NCBI GenBank assembly: GCA_020635695.1 | Contig: JACJZH010000004.1 | Coordinates: 186,001-250,000, forward strand | Origin: Flavobacteriales bacterium | GTDB lineage: Bacteria; Bacteroidota; Bacteroidia; Flavobacteriales_F; PHOS-HE28 | DNA length: 64,000 bases | Reading direction: 5' to 3' | Shown here: positions 30,345-38,616 of the stretch, piece by piece | Numbering within the stretch: the stretch's first letter is position 1 | Layout of the letters: the number at the start of each line of letters is the position of its first letter | Translations under genes and position numbers: made by a program | The notes under the pieces: model-generated | The model's database searches: none | What the model was told of the DNA's origin: nothing | Seen by the model: only the letters and a program-made list of their open reading frames with translations

Positions 30345-31835
30345 ATGAACAAGCAGCTGCTTCTCTCCGGGCTCACCTCCCTGGCCCTCACGGCCGGAGC
30401 CTTCGCCCAGGACGGCGACCGCAAGGTGCGCATCGAGATCACCCGTACCGAGGACGGGAAGACCAGTCACAGCGAGCACGAGTTCGACCTGGACGACCAG
30501 GACGCCCTGGAGAACGCCCTGCGCGAGCTCGGGGTGCTGGACGAGTTCAACGTGATCGACGATGGGGAGAACATCGTCATCGATGTCCGTCGCCTGAAGG
30601 ACGGTGGCCTGCTCGAGGACATGAGCATGGCCCTTGCCTTTGAGAAGGCCATGGAGGAGGCCGGTGCGCCGGTGGCCTGGTTCGGCGCCTACCTGGCCAA
30701 TTACAACGAGGCGAAGGAAGAAGGCAACGTGGCCGAGGCACCCGTGAAGAACGCCGCCGTGCTCACCAAGATCGTGGCCGGAAGCCCCGCCGATGAGGCC
30801 GGCTTCGAGGACGGCGATGTGGTGGTGGAGGTCGATGGCGTGCCCATCCCCGCCTCCGAGGCCCTGCGCGCCGTGATCAAGGACCACGAACCCGGCGATG
30901 AGGTGCGCGTGGCCTTCTACCGGGAAGGGGCCATGAAGCGCCTGAACGTGACGCTCGGCGAACGTGAAGAGGAACGCGCCTTCGTGTGGGAGTTCGACGA
31001 CAAGGACGTGGACTGGGACAGCTACTACGGCGACACCCCTCCCGCCCCCAAGGCCTTCCTGGGCGTGGAGGGCGGCAGTGCCGACGAAGGCGGTGTGCGC
31101 ATCAGCAAGGTGATCGAGGGTTCCTCTGCCGAGAAGATGGGCCTGGAGGAAGGTGACGTGGTGCGCAAGATCAACGGCGAGGAGGTCGGGGACTTCGATG
31201 AGCTGGCCGAGCTGATCGGAGGACTGGAACCTGGTTCCGCCGTGAAGCTGGACATCACGCGGGAGGGCAAGAAAAAGAGCCTGAGCGGCGAACTCGGGCA
31301 GCGCGACATGAAGGAGTGGAACTTCGTGCCCAGGATCCCGGAGATCCCCCGCATCCCCGAGATCCCCGAGTTCCGCTTCCCCGACAACATGCCGCAGGAG
31401 GAACGCGAGGACCTGCGCCGCGAAATGGACGAGCTGCGCATCGAGATGGAGATGCTGCGCCAGGAACTGGGTGGCGAAGTGACCCGCCAGATGCGCGTGG
31501 TCATCGGCTCCTACACCCTCAATGACGAGGAAAAGGAACTGCTGGAGCAGAAGGGCGCGGTGGACCTGGACAACGCCCTGGAGGTGGGTGAGGTGAAGCT
31601 CTTCCCCAACCCGAGCGACGGCTTCTTCCGCGTGCAGTTCGACGTGGCCGAGCGCGGCGACCTGGAGGTGGACGTACACGACGCCACCGGCGAGCGCATC
31701 TACCACGAGACCATCACCGGCTACAAGGGCCGCTACGAGCGCACGCTGGACCTCAGCGACCGCGCCGACGGCACCTACTTCCTGGTGGTGCGGCAGAACG
31801 GCCGCGCGCTGGCCCGGAAGCTCGTCAAGCAGTAA
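30345..31835 (+). CDS. Exported protein with two PDZ domains and T9SS sorting domain
   Basis: A 496-residue exported protein. The signal peptide (L-L-L-S-G-L-T-S-L-A-L-T-A-G-A-F-A-Q) ends near residue 22. PDZ 1 spans about residues 140-205 (I-V-A-G-S-P-A-D-E-A-G-F-E-D-G-D) and PDZ 2 about 250-315 (V-I-E-G-S-S-A-E-K-M-G-L-E-E-G-D). A proline-rich hinge with repeated I-P-E-I-P units and a 40-residue charged helix follow, then a type A T9SS domain with F-P-N-P-S-D-G and Y-F-L-V-V. No protease domain is present, so it may be an adaptor or scaffold. It is unusually rich in Glu/Asp. Confidence 0.82.
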   Translation: MNKQLLLSGLTSLALTAGAFAQDGDRKVRIEITRTEDGKTSHSEHEFDLDDQDALENALRELGVLDEFNVIDDGENIVIDVRRLKDGGLLEDMSMALAFEKAMEEAGAPVAWFGAYLANYNEAKEEGNVAEAPVKNAAVLTKIVAGSPADEAGFEDGDVVVEVDGVPIPASEALRAVIKDHEPGDEVRVAFYREGAMKRLNVTLGEREEERAFVWEFDDKDVDWDSYYGDTPPAPKAFLGVEGGSADEGGVRISKVIEGSSAEKMGLEEGDVVRKINGEEVGDFDELAELIGGLEPGSAVKLDITREGKKKSLSGELGQRDMKEWNFVPRIPEIPRIPEIPEFRFPDNMPQEEREDLRREMDELRIEMEMLRQELGGEVTRQMRVVIGSYTLNDEEKELLEQKGAVDLDNALEVGEVKLFPNPSDGFFRVQFDVAERGDLEVDVHDATGERIYHETITGYKGRYERTLDLSDRADGTYFLVVRQNGRALARKLVKQ

Positions 31836-31860
31836 GGGACCTACACCGGACCCGTGGACG

Positions 31861-31885
31861 GAGGGCCCTCGGGCCCTCTTTCCTT
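31861..31885 (+). terminator. Intrinsic terminator after the PDZ gene
   Basis: GAGGGCCC and GGGCCCTC form an 8-bp palindromic stem around TC (or 7 bp with loop CTCG), followed by TTTCCTTT. Confidence 0.8.
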
Positions 31886-31893
31886 TGCCACCC

Positions 31894-31901
31894 TACCTTC
31901 A
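31894..31901 (+). promoter_or_regulatory. -7 box abutting the YvlD-like start
   Basis: TACCTTCA resembles TAnnTTTG and ends four bases before ATG 31906. Confidence 0.4.
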
Positions 31902-31905
31902 CCGC

Positions 31906-32286
31906 ATGAACCTCCTCGTCCGGCTCATCATCGCCACGCTCGCGGTGCTCATCACGGACCTGTTGCTGCCGGGTGTCAGCCTGGGCGACATGGGCACCAC
32001 CAACGGCCTGATCACCGCCCTGCTCGTGGCCGCGGTCCTGGGGCTGCTGAACAGCATCGTGCGGCCCATCCTCATCTTCCTCACCCTGCCCGTCACGCTG
32101 GTCACCCTGGGGCTGTTCATCCTGGTCATCAACGCGGCCATGGTGCTGCTTGCCGACCGGCTGATCGATGGCTTCACCGTGAACGGCTTCTGGTGGGCCC
32201 TGGCCTTCAGCGTGGTGCAGTGGTTGGTGCAGGGCTTCCTGAACACCTTGGACGGCGGTAAAAGCCGGAGAAGTCGGGAGTCCTGA
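31906..32286 (+). CDS. YvlD/phage-holin-4-2 family membrane protein
   Basis: A 126-residue protein with four hydrophobic segments (about 3-23, 34-51, 56-75, 90-112), matching the YvlD family (Phage_holin_4_2), small membrane proteins of unknown function despite the holin name. Family hallmarks are the A-x-x-L-G-L-L-N-S-I-V-R-P-I-L segment at about 43-57 and L-P-V-T-L-V-T-L-G-L-F near 61-71. The last codons (G-K-S-R-R-S-R-E-S) run into the GAGTCnn heptad array, so the C-terminus may have been rewritten by it. Confidence 0.82.
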   Translation: MNLLVRLIIATLAVLITDLLLPGVSLGDMGTTNGLITALLVAAVLGLLNSIVRPILIFLTLPVTLVTLGLFILVINAAMVLLADRLIDGFTVNGFWWALAFSVVQWLVQGFLNTLDGGKSRRSRES

Positions 32287-32382
32287 GTCCTGAGTCGCGA
32301 GTCGAAACCACTGACTCCGGACTCAAGACTTCAGACTACCGACTCAAGAATGACGACTGCCAACTGCCGACTGGAAACTCAG
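32285..32382. repeat. Inverted heptad arrays GAGTCnn / GACTCnn
   Basis: Fourteen consecutive heptads in one phase: GAGTC units at 32285, 32292, 32299; a hinge unit at 32306; then GACTC/GACTN units at 32313, 32320, 32327, 32334, 32341, a decayed unit at 32348, and GACTG or AACTG units at 32355, 32362, 32369, with AACTCAG at 32376. GAGTC is the reverse complement of GACTC, so the two parts can pair. The array starts at the YvlD-like stop codon and runs into the AIM24 stop region. Confidence 0.85.
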
Positions 32383-33176
32383 TTCCCGTCCAGCATCCGT
32401 CCCAGTCCGCCCAGGATACTGCCTTCCTCCTTGCCCTTGCCGCCCATCTTGGGGGCCGCCGCGATGATGTTGTCCGCCAGCCGGCTGAAGGGCAGGCTCT
32501 GGATCCAGACGTGGCCGGGGCCTTTCAGCGTGGCAAAGAACAGGCCCTCGCCGCCGAAGAGCGTGTTGCGGATGCCGCCCACGAACTCGATGTCGTAGTC
32601 CACCTGCTCGGTCATGGCCACCAGGCAGCCGGTGTCCACGCGCAGCACCTCGCCGGGCAGCAGCTCCTTCTGCACGGTGGTGCCGCCGGCATGGATGTAC
32701 ACCTGGCCGTCGCCCTCCAGCTTCTGCATGATGAAGCCCTCGCCACCGAACAGGCCGCGCCCGAGCCGCTTGCTGAACTCGATGCCGATGCTCACGCCCT
32801 TGGCCGCGCACAGGAAGCTGTCCTTCTGGCACACCAGTTTGCCTCGGAACTCGCGCAGGTCCAAGGCCATGATCTTGCCCGGATAGGCCGCCGCGAACCA
32901 GGCCGTGCGCCGCTCGGGGGAATCGTTGGTGTAGGTGGTCATGAACAGGCTCTCGCCCGTGAGCACACGCTTGCCCGCGCCCCAGAGCTTGTCCATGAAG
33001 CTCTGTTCCTTCCCATCACCGCTGCCGAAGATGGTCTGCATGCGGATGCCGGCGTCCATCATCATCAGGGTTCCGGCCTCGGCGATCACGGTCTCTCCGG
33101 GGTCCAGGGTGATCTCCACGCATTGCATGTCGTCACCGACGATGCGGTGGTCGAGTTGGTCCGAGGTCCTTTCCAT
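32379..33176 (-). CDS. AIM24/TIGR00266 family protein
   Basis: A 265-residue soluble protein of the AIM24 (TIGR00266) family, made of repeated beta-strands around glycine-rich turns. Family motifs seen are G-E-T-V-I-A-E-A-G-T-L-M-M-M, G-G-E-G-F-I-M-Q-K-L-E-G-D-G, and near the C-terminus G-G-E-G-L-F-F-A-T-L-x-G-P-G-H-V-W-I-Q-S-L-P. The biochemical role is unknown; the mitochondrial relative AIM24 affects the MICOS complex. It has no signal peptide. The ATG at 33176 lies just before the GTTG array. Confidence 0.88.
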   Translation of the reverse strand: MERTSDQLDHRIVGDDMQCVEITLDPGETVIAEAGTLMMMDAGIRMQTIFGSGDGKEQSFMDKLWGAGKRVLTGESLFMTTYTNDSPERRTAWFAAAYPGKIMALDLREFRGKLVCQKDSFLCAAKGVSIGIEFSKRLGRGLFGGEGFIMQKLEGDGQVYIHAGGTTVQKELLPGEVLRVDTGCLVAMTEQVDYDIEFVGGIRNTLFGGEGLFFATLKGPGHVWIQSLPFSRLADNIIAAAPKMGGKGKEEGSILGGLGRMLDGN

Positions 33177-33184
33177 GATTGACT

Positions 33185-33212
33185 GTTGGGGGTTGGATGT
33201 TGGATGTTGGAC
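33185..33212. repeat. Single-arm GTTGnnn heptad array
   Basis: GTTG at 33185, 33192, 33199 and 33206, strictly 7-phased, directly upstream of the AIM24 gene. It is the same heptamer as the S23 element; no CAAC arm is visible nearby. Confidence 0.8.
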
Positions 33213-33371
33213 GAAAGCTATTCATGGCCGGCAATTCACTTCAACGGAACGGGAAGAAGGCCGCCTTGTGCTCCGTGAGCGGATACCGGATCGTATGTGC
33301 GGAGCCGCCAACGGCCCGGCTGGCCTCGGAACGACTACCTTTAGTCGGTGGACCTCTGCGTAGTTCGGGGG

Positions 33372-34064
33372 ATGGCATGGGTGGCCATGCTCACGCTCAC
33401 CACAGCGTCGACCGAGGCTGTGGGTCAATGTGCCATTGATGTCTGCGGGTACTGGTACTCGGAGAACTACAACTCCGGGGTGCCGGTGGAATATGTTGCG
33501 ATCGACCTGATCGATGACCAACTCGTGTGCGTCAAAATGCTTGGAGACCCCTTTGTGCCTACCGGCCATGTTACCTGGGAAGGCGCACCGCTGGCTTGCA
33601 CTTTCCAAGGATCGATGTATGCGACCACGGGTTGGGGTGCCCAGATCGTTCCGATACCCGCCACTATCAACATCCTATCGGACGCACACATTACGGTGAA
33701 TTCGATGGCAGGCCTGCTTCACTTCTTCCCGACCACCCTGGAACACTTGGAGTACATCGGCATTGACCACACCGAGTACCCGCTCGGTTGCGTTCCATGC
33801 GAAACACCCATCCCGAACGTGTTCACCCCGAATGGGGACGGTGTCAACGACCTGCTCTCGATCACCTGCGGGCTTTCCTCGCATCTGTTCTCCGTCAAGG
33901 ACCGTTGGGGGAACACCGTGTACGAGACCTCCGCCCCCGACCCAGCCTGGGACGGGCGCAACGGATGGGACCCTTGCCCGGAAGGGATCTACTTCTGGTC
34001 GCTGATCACGACTGACGACATGTTCGGAAAGGTGCGTTCCGGGGTGGTGCACCTTCTCCGGTGA
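33372..34064 (+). CDS. Secreted protein with type B T9SS (CHU_C) domain
   Basis: A 230-residue secreted protein. ATG 33372 opens a signal peptide (M-A-W-V-A-M-L-T-L-T-T-A-S-T-E-A-V-G-Q). The central 130 residues are unrecognised. The C-terminus is a gliding-motility-associated type B sorting domain: I-P-N-V-F-T-P-N-G-D-G-V-N-D (about 146-159), D-R-W-G-N-T-V-Y-E, W-D-G-R and P-E-G-I-Y-F-W-S. A TACCTTTA box at 33336-33343 supports this start over the GTG at 33348. GC content is lower than in neighbours, so it may be acquired. Confidence 0.8.
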   Translation: MAWVAMLTLTTASTEAVGQCAIDVCGYWYSENYNSGVPVEYVAIDLIDDQLVCVKMLGDPFVPTGHVTWEGAPLACTFQGSMYATTGWGAQIVPIPATINILSDAHITVNSMAGLLHFFPTTLEHLEYIGIDHTEYPLGCVPCETPIPNVFTPNGDGVNDLLSITCGLSSHLFSVKDRWGNTVYETSAPDPAWDGRNGWDPCPEGIYFWSLITTDDMFGKVRSGVVHLLR

Positions 34065-34266
34065 ATGATCGATGTGCCGCCTACACCCCACTTCACGTAC
34101 TCCCTCACTATCTTGCTTCCATGTGGCGATCCGCACAACAGCAGGAAGTTCCGTGCGGTCGTTGTACCGATCTGCGGAGCGCCAGCAGGCCTCCGGTGGA
34201 TAACACGACCTTGCTGGCTCCAGGCACACCCAAGCGCTTGAGGATGAAGGCCTTGGGCGAGCCACG

Positions 34267-34318
34267 CGATAGCGGGGCTAACACACGATCTGTTGTTTAG
34301 CCACAAGTTGGCAGCCAT
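34267..34318. other. Cassette-boundary-like repeat, copy A
   Basis: CGATAGCGGGGCTAAC (34267-34282) is identical to 53748-53763. It is followed by C-A-C-G-A-T-C, a hairpin (GGCTAA with TTAGCC) and the core AGTTGGCAGCCAT (34306-34318). It lies immediately past the 3' end of the minus-strand membrane gene at 34327. The GCTAAC...GTTrGC arrangement recalls integron attC ends, but the 30-base interior is too short for a standard attC. Confidence 0.5.
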
Positions 34319-34326
34319 GTTGAAAA

Positions 34327-34980
34327 TCACAGATACCATGGACAACCCAAGAGAAAAGCCCCAGGAGCCTGATAGGCCTTCGGCAACACCGCCCTCTGAA
34401 AGCCCTGATACCACGAGCCCTGATATTCCGCAACAAGCGCAAGAACAGTAAGGCATACCACGGTCACAAGGAACCAGCAGCAGAGGGCGATAATTAATCG
34501 CTTCAGATGCTTCTGTCGAGTTGCATTCTGCGCCTCGTTCTTTCTGATTGACAGGTCGAGAAACTCAAGCTCTTCTGACACCATCGCCTTGCGCAACTTG
34601 TCCTGATCATACTCCTCGTGGACCAGCCTATCAGCGGACATAGTTTCACTCGGGAATCGCCCCTCTGCAAAGCGGCTTCGTGGGAACATTATCCACACTG
34701 CGTATCCCAGCATAACAAGCACAGGAGCCACGAAAAGCATGAGCGCGCCAATACTGAGTGGAAAATCCTTGACCTTTCCGCCCTGTGCCAGTGTCACCAA
34801 CAGATAGAGCAACACGGACAGCATAGGCATCAATAAGGTGATAATGACAAAGGCTCTTTGACCGATGCGCTGTGCTACCGCACAAGAGTACTCCAACCGC
34901 TTCTCGCCCTGGTCCAGAGCGTGTAGCATGTTGCCCAAGTGGGCCTTCTTCCAGTCTGCGGGGAGTTTCCAGCTTTCCAT
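34327..34980 (-). CDS. Membrane protein of unknown function, possible accessory gene
   Basis: A 217-residue protein starting at ATG 34980. An N-terminal helical segment of about 40 residues is followed by a close pair of hydrophobic segments (about 45-65 and 79-103), a 60-residue charged helical region (D-Q-D-K-L-R-K-A-M-V-S-E-E-L-E-F-L-D) and a third hydrophobic segment (about 172-195). The plan resembles small membrane effectors of nucleotide-signalling defence systems, without a sequence motif that proves it. GC content is about 10-15 points below neighbours. The longer frame to 35163 overlaps the next gene and is unlikely. Confidence 0.6.
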   Translation of the reverse strand: MESWKLPADWKKAHLGNMLHALDQGEKRLEYSCAVAQRIGQRAFVIITLLMPMLSVLLYLLVTLAQGGKVKDFPLSIGALMLFVAPVLVMLGYAVWIMFPRSRFAEGRFPSETMSADRLVHEEYDQDKLRKAMVSEELEFLDLSIRKNEAQNATRQKHLKRLIIALCCWFLVTVVCLTVLALVAEYQGSWYQGFQRAVLPKAYQAPGAFLLGCPWYL

Positions 34981-35110
34981 GTTCAATGCTACGCGTTGTT
35001 CATCTCGATGGCCAAACGACGGGTGGAAGAAATAAACACGGCTGCCAACAACGCACAAACGGCACGCTCGTTCCTCGCGCGACCGTCTGTGCACACGTTC
35101 TAGTGCGTAG

Positions 35111-35695
35111 ATGACAGGACGATCCCAGCTCCTGACCTTCCTGCTCCTCACCCCGGCTCTCATCTTCGGGCAGTCCGGCTTTTACCGCACGCTCGCGGAC
35201 TCCGCCTTCACGCTGACCCTGCAGCACGTCCGATACGACCCCTCATACTTCCCCCTGGCCTATCCCAACGGCGATGTGCCACCCGGCAAAGGGGTCTGCA
35301 CCGATGTGGTGGTGCGGGCCTACCGGAAGCTGGGGATCGACCTGCAGCAGCGGGTCCACGAGGACATGAAGGGCCACTTCAGCGCGTACCCGGCCAATTG
35401 GGGCCTTTCCGGACCGGACACGAACATCGACCACCGGCGGGTGCCGAACCTGATGACCTTCTTCGGCCGGCATGGGGAGACCCTGGCCCTGTCCCGGGAC
35501 CCCGCGGACTACCGGGCCGGCGACATCGTGTGCTGGGACCTGGGCGGTGGCACCACCCACATCGGCATCCTCGCGAACAGCGGCTCGGCCGATGGCACCC
35601 GGCCCCTGGTGATCCACAACATCGGAGCCGGGCAGGTGCTGGAGGACATGCTTTTCCGGTTCACGATCATCGGGCACTACCGCTACCGAGGCTGA
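35111..35695 (+). CDS. DUF1287 exported protein (NlpC/P60-like fold)
   Basis: A 194-residue exported protein. The signal peptide is L-L-T-F-L-L-L-T-P-A-L-I-F-G-Q (cleavage near residue 21). The DUF1287 core follows: Y-P-N-G-D-V-P-P-G-K-G-V-C-T-D-V-V-V-R-A (Cys63 as the probable nucleophile), H-E-D-M-K, I-D-H-R-R-V-P-N-L, and G-D-I-V-C-W-D-L-G-G-G-T-T-H-I-G-I with the candidate histidine. The fold is NlpC/P60-like (peptidase or amidase), but the substrate is unknown. Only 130 bases separate it from the start of the minus-strand membrane gene. Confidence 0.85.
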   Translation: MTGRSQLLTFLLLTPALIFGQSGFYRTLADSAFTLTLQHVRYDPSYFPLAYPNGDVPPGKGVCTDVVVRAYRKLGIDLQQRVHEDMKGHFSAYPANWGLSGPDTNIDHRRVPNLMTFFGRHGETLALSRDPADYRAGDIVCWDLGGGTTHIGILANSGSADGTRPLVIHNIGAGQVLEDMLFRFTIIGHYRYRG

Positions 35696-35764
35696 AGCGG
35701 AGCGTCCTACGGGGGCCTGATGCCGCCCGCAGACCCCTAACTTCGCGGGTCCTGAACCGTGCCC

Positions 35765-37873
35765 ATGCCCGCGACCGCCAAGCCGAAAGCCGCCGACAGC
35801 CGCAGCACCCACCAGCCGGACCGCGACACCCTGCTGCGCGCCTGGCAGCTGATGAGCACGGCCAAGGCGATGACGGACATCTACGAGGAGCACGCCAAGT
35901 TCACCGCCAAGTACGTGCACGCCACCAGCCGCGGGCACGAGGCCATCCAGCTGGCGCTGGGCCTGCAACTGAGGCCGCAGGACTACGTGGCCCCCTACTA
36001 CCGCGACGACAGCATCCTGCTGGGCATCGGCATGCGGCCCTACGAGCTGATGCTGCAGCTGATGGCCAAGGTGGACGACCCCTTCAGCGGCGGGCGCACC
36101 TACTACGGCCACCCCAGCCTGCGGCGGGACGACATGCCCAAGATCCCGCACCAGAGCAGCGCCACCGGCATGCAGGCCATCCCCACCACGGGCATCGCCC
36201 TGGGGATGTGGTACAAGGAGCAGGCGGGCATCACCCACGACACGCCGGAGGAACCACCCGTGGTGGTCTGTTCGCTCGGCGACGCCTCCATCACCGAGGG
36301 CGAAGTGGCCGAGGCCTTCCAGATGGCCGTGCTGAAGAAGCTGCCCATCATCTACCTGGTGCAGGACAACGAGTGGGACATCAGCGCCAGCGCCGACGAG
36401 ATCCGCGTGGCCGACGCCCCCGAGTACGCCAAGGGCTTCAAGGGCCTGGAGGTCCGCAGCATCGACGGCACCGACTTCGCCACCTGCTGGAGCACCCTGA
36501 GCGAGGTGATCGGCACCGTGCGCAAGGAACGGCGTCCATTCCTGGTGCATGCCAAGGTGCCCCTGCTGAACCACCACACCAGCGGGGTGCGCATGGAGTT
36601 CTACCGCAGCGACGCCGACCTGGCCGAGCACCGCAAGCGCGACCCCTACCCGCGCTTCTTCCAGTACCTGCTGGACCAGGGCTTCAAGCAGGAAGGCCTG
36701 AAGGAGGTGGAGAAGAAGGCCATCGCCCTGGTGAAGGCCGACTTCGACGAGGCCCGCAACGCCGCCGACCCCACCCCGGAGGACCTGACCACGCACATGT
36801 TCGCCCCCACCCCGATCACCGAGGAGACCGGCGAACGCGCCCCCAAGGACCGCGAACCCACCGTGATGGTGGACTGCGCCCTCTTCGCCATCCGCGAACT
36901 GATGCAGGAGGACCCGCGGGTGCTGCTGTACGGGCAGGACGTGGGCGGCAGGCTGGGCGGGGTGTTCCGCGAGGCGGCCACCCTGGCGCGCGACTTCGGC
37001 GACCACCGGGTGTTCAACACGCCCATCCAGGAGGCCTTCATCGTGGGCAGCACCGTGGGCATGAGCGCCGCCGGGCTGAAGCCGATCGTGGAGGTGCAGT
37101 TCGCCGACTACATCTGGCCGGGGCTCAACCAGCTCTTCACCGAAGTGGCCCGCAGCTGCTACCTGACCGTGGGCAAGTGGCCGGTGAGCAGCATCCTGCG
37201 GGTGCCCATCGGCGCCTACGGCAGCGGCGGTCCGTACCACAGCAGCAGCGTGGAGAGCGTGCTGTGCAACATCAAGGGCATCAAGATCGCCTACCCCAGC
37301 ACCGGCGCCGACCTCAAGGGCCTGCTGAAGGCGGCCTACCACGACCCGAACCCCGTGGTGATGCTGGAGCACAAGGGGCTGTACTGGAGCAAGATCAAGG
37401 GCACCGAGGCCGCCAAGACCATCGAGCCCGGACCGGACTACATCCTGCCCTTCGGCAAGGCCCGGCTGGTGCAGGAGGCCGACAGCAAGGCCATCGCGAA
37501 CGGCGAGGCCGCGGTGATCGTCACCTACGGCATGGGCGTGTACTGGGCCATGGCCGCGGCGAAGCGCTTCCCCGGCAAGGTGACCGTGGTGGACCTGCGC
37601 ACGCTGGTGCCGCTGGACGAGGACACCGTGATGGAGCAGGTGCGCAGCCACGGCCGCTGCCTGGTGGTCACCGAGGAACAGCTCACCAACAGCTTCGCCC
37701 AGGCGCTGGCCGGCCGCATCGGTGACCAGTGTTTCGAGGCGCTGGACGCGCCGGTCCGCACCATCGGCTCGGTGGACATGCCCGCCATCCCGCTCAACAG
37801 CACGTTGGAGGCCGCCATGATCCCCAACGCGGACAAGGTGGGCGCCGTGCTGGAGGAACTGCTGGGGTACTGA
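35765..37873 (+). CDS. 2-oxoacid dehydrogenase E1, fused alpha and beta subunits
   Basis: A 702-residue thiamine-diphosphate enzyme with both E1 subunits in one chain, as is common in Bacteroidota; it decarboxylates branched-chain 2-oxoacids or a related substrate and transfers the acyl group to E2. The alpha part (about 1-340) has R-G-H-E-A, the ThDP motif G-D-A-S-I-T-E-G-E-V-A-E-A and D-N-E-W-D-I-S-A. The beta part (from about 365) has Y-G-Q-D-V-G-G-R-L-G-G-V-F and the C-terminal V-T-E-E-Q domain. ATG 35765 follows a TAACTTCG box by about 20 bases; a GTG two codons upstream is possible. No E2/E3 genes are in the window. Confidence 0.9.
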   Translation: MPATAKPKAADSRSTHQPDRDTLLRAWQLMSTAKAMTDIYEEHAKFTAKYVHATSRGHEAIQLALGLQLRPQDYVAPYYRDDSILLGIGMRPYELMLQLMAKVDDPFSGGRTYYGHPSLRRDDMPKIPHQSSATGMQAIPTTGIALGMWYKEQAGITHDTPEEPPVVVCSLGDASITEGEVAEAFQMAVLKKLPIIYLVQDNEWDISASADEIRVADAPEYAKGFKGLEVRSIDGTDFATCWSTLSEVIGTVRKERRPFLVHAKVPLLNHHTSGVRMEFYRSDADLAEHRKRDPYPRFFQYLLDQGFKQEGLKEVEKKAIALVKADFDEARNAADPTPEDLTTHMFAPTPITEETGERAPKDREPTVMVDCALFAIRELMQEDPRVLLYGQDVGGRLGGVFREAATLARDFGDHRVFNTPIQEAFIVGSTVGMSAAGLKPIVEVQFADYIWPGLNQLFTEVARSCYLTVGKWPVSSILRVPIGAYGSGGPYHSSSVESVLCNIKGIKIAYPSTGADLKGLLKAAYHDPNPVVMLEHKGLYWSKIKGTEAAKTIEPGPDYILPFGKARLVQEADSKAIANGEAAVIVTYGMGVYWAMAAAKRFPGKVTVVDLRTLVPLDEDTVMEQVRSHGRCLVVTEEQLTNSFAQALAGRIGDQCFEALDAPVRTIGSVDMPAIPLNSTLEAAMIPNADKVGAVLEELLGY

Positions 37874-37878
37874 TCTCC

Positions 37879-38517
37879 ATGGAAGAACGCTTCATCCGCG
37901 TTCCCCGCACCGCGCGCTACCACGTGCTCGGCGACCCCGCCGCGGCCCGGATGGTGTGGGTGGTGCTGCACGGCTACGGGCAGCTGGCGCGCTTCTTCCT
38001 GAACAAGTTCGAGGGCCTGGAGGAAGGCCTCCTGATCGCGGCGCCGGAGGGCCTCAGTCGCTTCTACTTGGACGAGCAACACCAACGCGTGGGCGCCACC
38101 TGGATGACCCGGGAGGACCGGGAGCATGAGATCGGCGATCAGCTTTCCTACCTGGACGCCCTGGCCGCCAGCCTGCTGGATGGGTGTCCCCAGGCAGAGG
38201 GGCTCGGGGTGCTGGGCTTCTCCCAAGGGGTGGCCACGGCCTGCCGATGGACCGCACTGGGCAAGGCGAACGCGCAGCACCTGGTGCTCTGGGGTGGCAG
38301 CATGCCCCCGGACCTGGACCGCGGCCTGATGCGGCAGCGCTGGGGTGGCATGCAGGTGCACCTGGTGCAGGGCGAAAAGGACGAGCTGGTGCCGGAAGAG
38401 GTGGTGCGCGCCAACGCCGCCATCCTGCAGCGGGCGCAGGTGGAACACGCGGTGCACCACCATGCGGGCGGGCATGCGCTGGACGCCGTGCTGCTGGGCC
38501 GGCTGCTGGTCCATTGA
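37879..38517 (+). CDS. Alpha/beta hydrolase, carboxylesterase/phospholipase family
   Basis: A 212-residue hydrolase of the YpfH/carboxylesterase type. The oxyanion motif L-H-G-Y-G-Q is near residue 30, the nucleophile elbow G-F-S-Q-G near residues 114-118, the acid D in E-K-D-E-L-V-P and the base H in A-G-G-H-A-L. It is cytoplasmic, starting five bases after the E1 stop, so it is probably co-transcribed with E1. Its activity on small esters or thioesters is inferred from family only. Confidence 0.85.
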   Translation: MEERFIRVPRTARYHVLGDPAAARMVWVVLHGYGQLARFFLNKFEGLEEGLLIAAPEGLSRFYLDEQHQRVGATWMTREDREHEIGDQLSYLDALAASLLDGCPQAEGLGVLGFSQGVATACRWTALGKANAQHLVLWGGSMPPDLDRGLMRQRWGGMQVHLVQGEKDELVPEEVVRANAAILQRAQVEHAVHHHAGGHALDAVLLGRLLVH

Positions 38518-38616
38518 GCGGGTCGGGATCCCCAGCCTCGCCAAGATGGTGTGATGGACGGTGCCCGCCGGACGCACGCTTCACCGTAGTTTCATCCTCA
38601 ACAAACCCCTAAGCAC

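Noticed and set aside
31906..32286. Prophage remnant, from the holin family name
   Set aside because: YvlD-like proteins are chromosomal housekeeping-type membrane proteins; no other phage gene is nearby.
33185..33212. GTTG array as a regulator binding site for the AIM24 gene
   Set aside because: The same heptamer occurs at unrelated genes in either orientation, so a repeat explanation is simpler.
34061..34300. 79-codon plus-strand frame after the CHU_C gene
   Set aside because: No promoter, no recognisable content; it crosses the cassette-boundary repeat and has no counterpart at the other copy.
35243..37651. 802-codon antisense frame over the E1 gene, and a similar 807-codon frame over the TonB receptor (41695-44118)
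   Set aside because: Both oppose clear family members and have the same His/Val/Gly-rich shadow composition. Only the last 33 codons of the second are kept as a separate small ORF.
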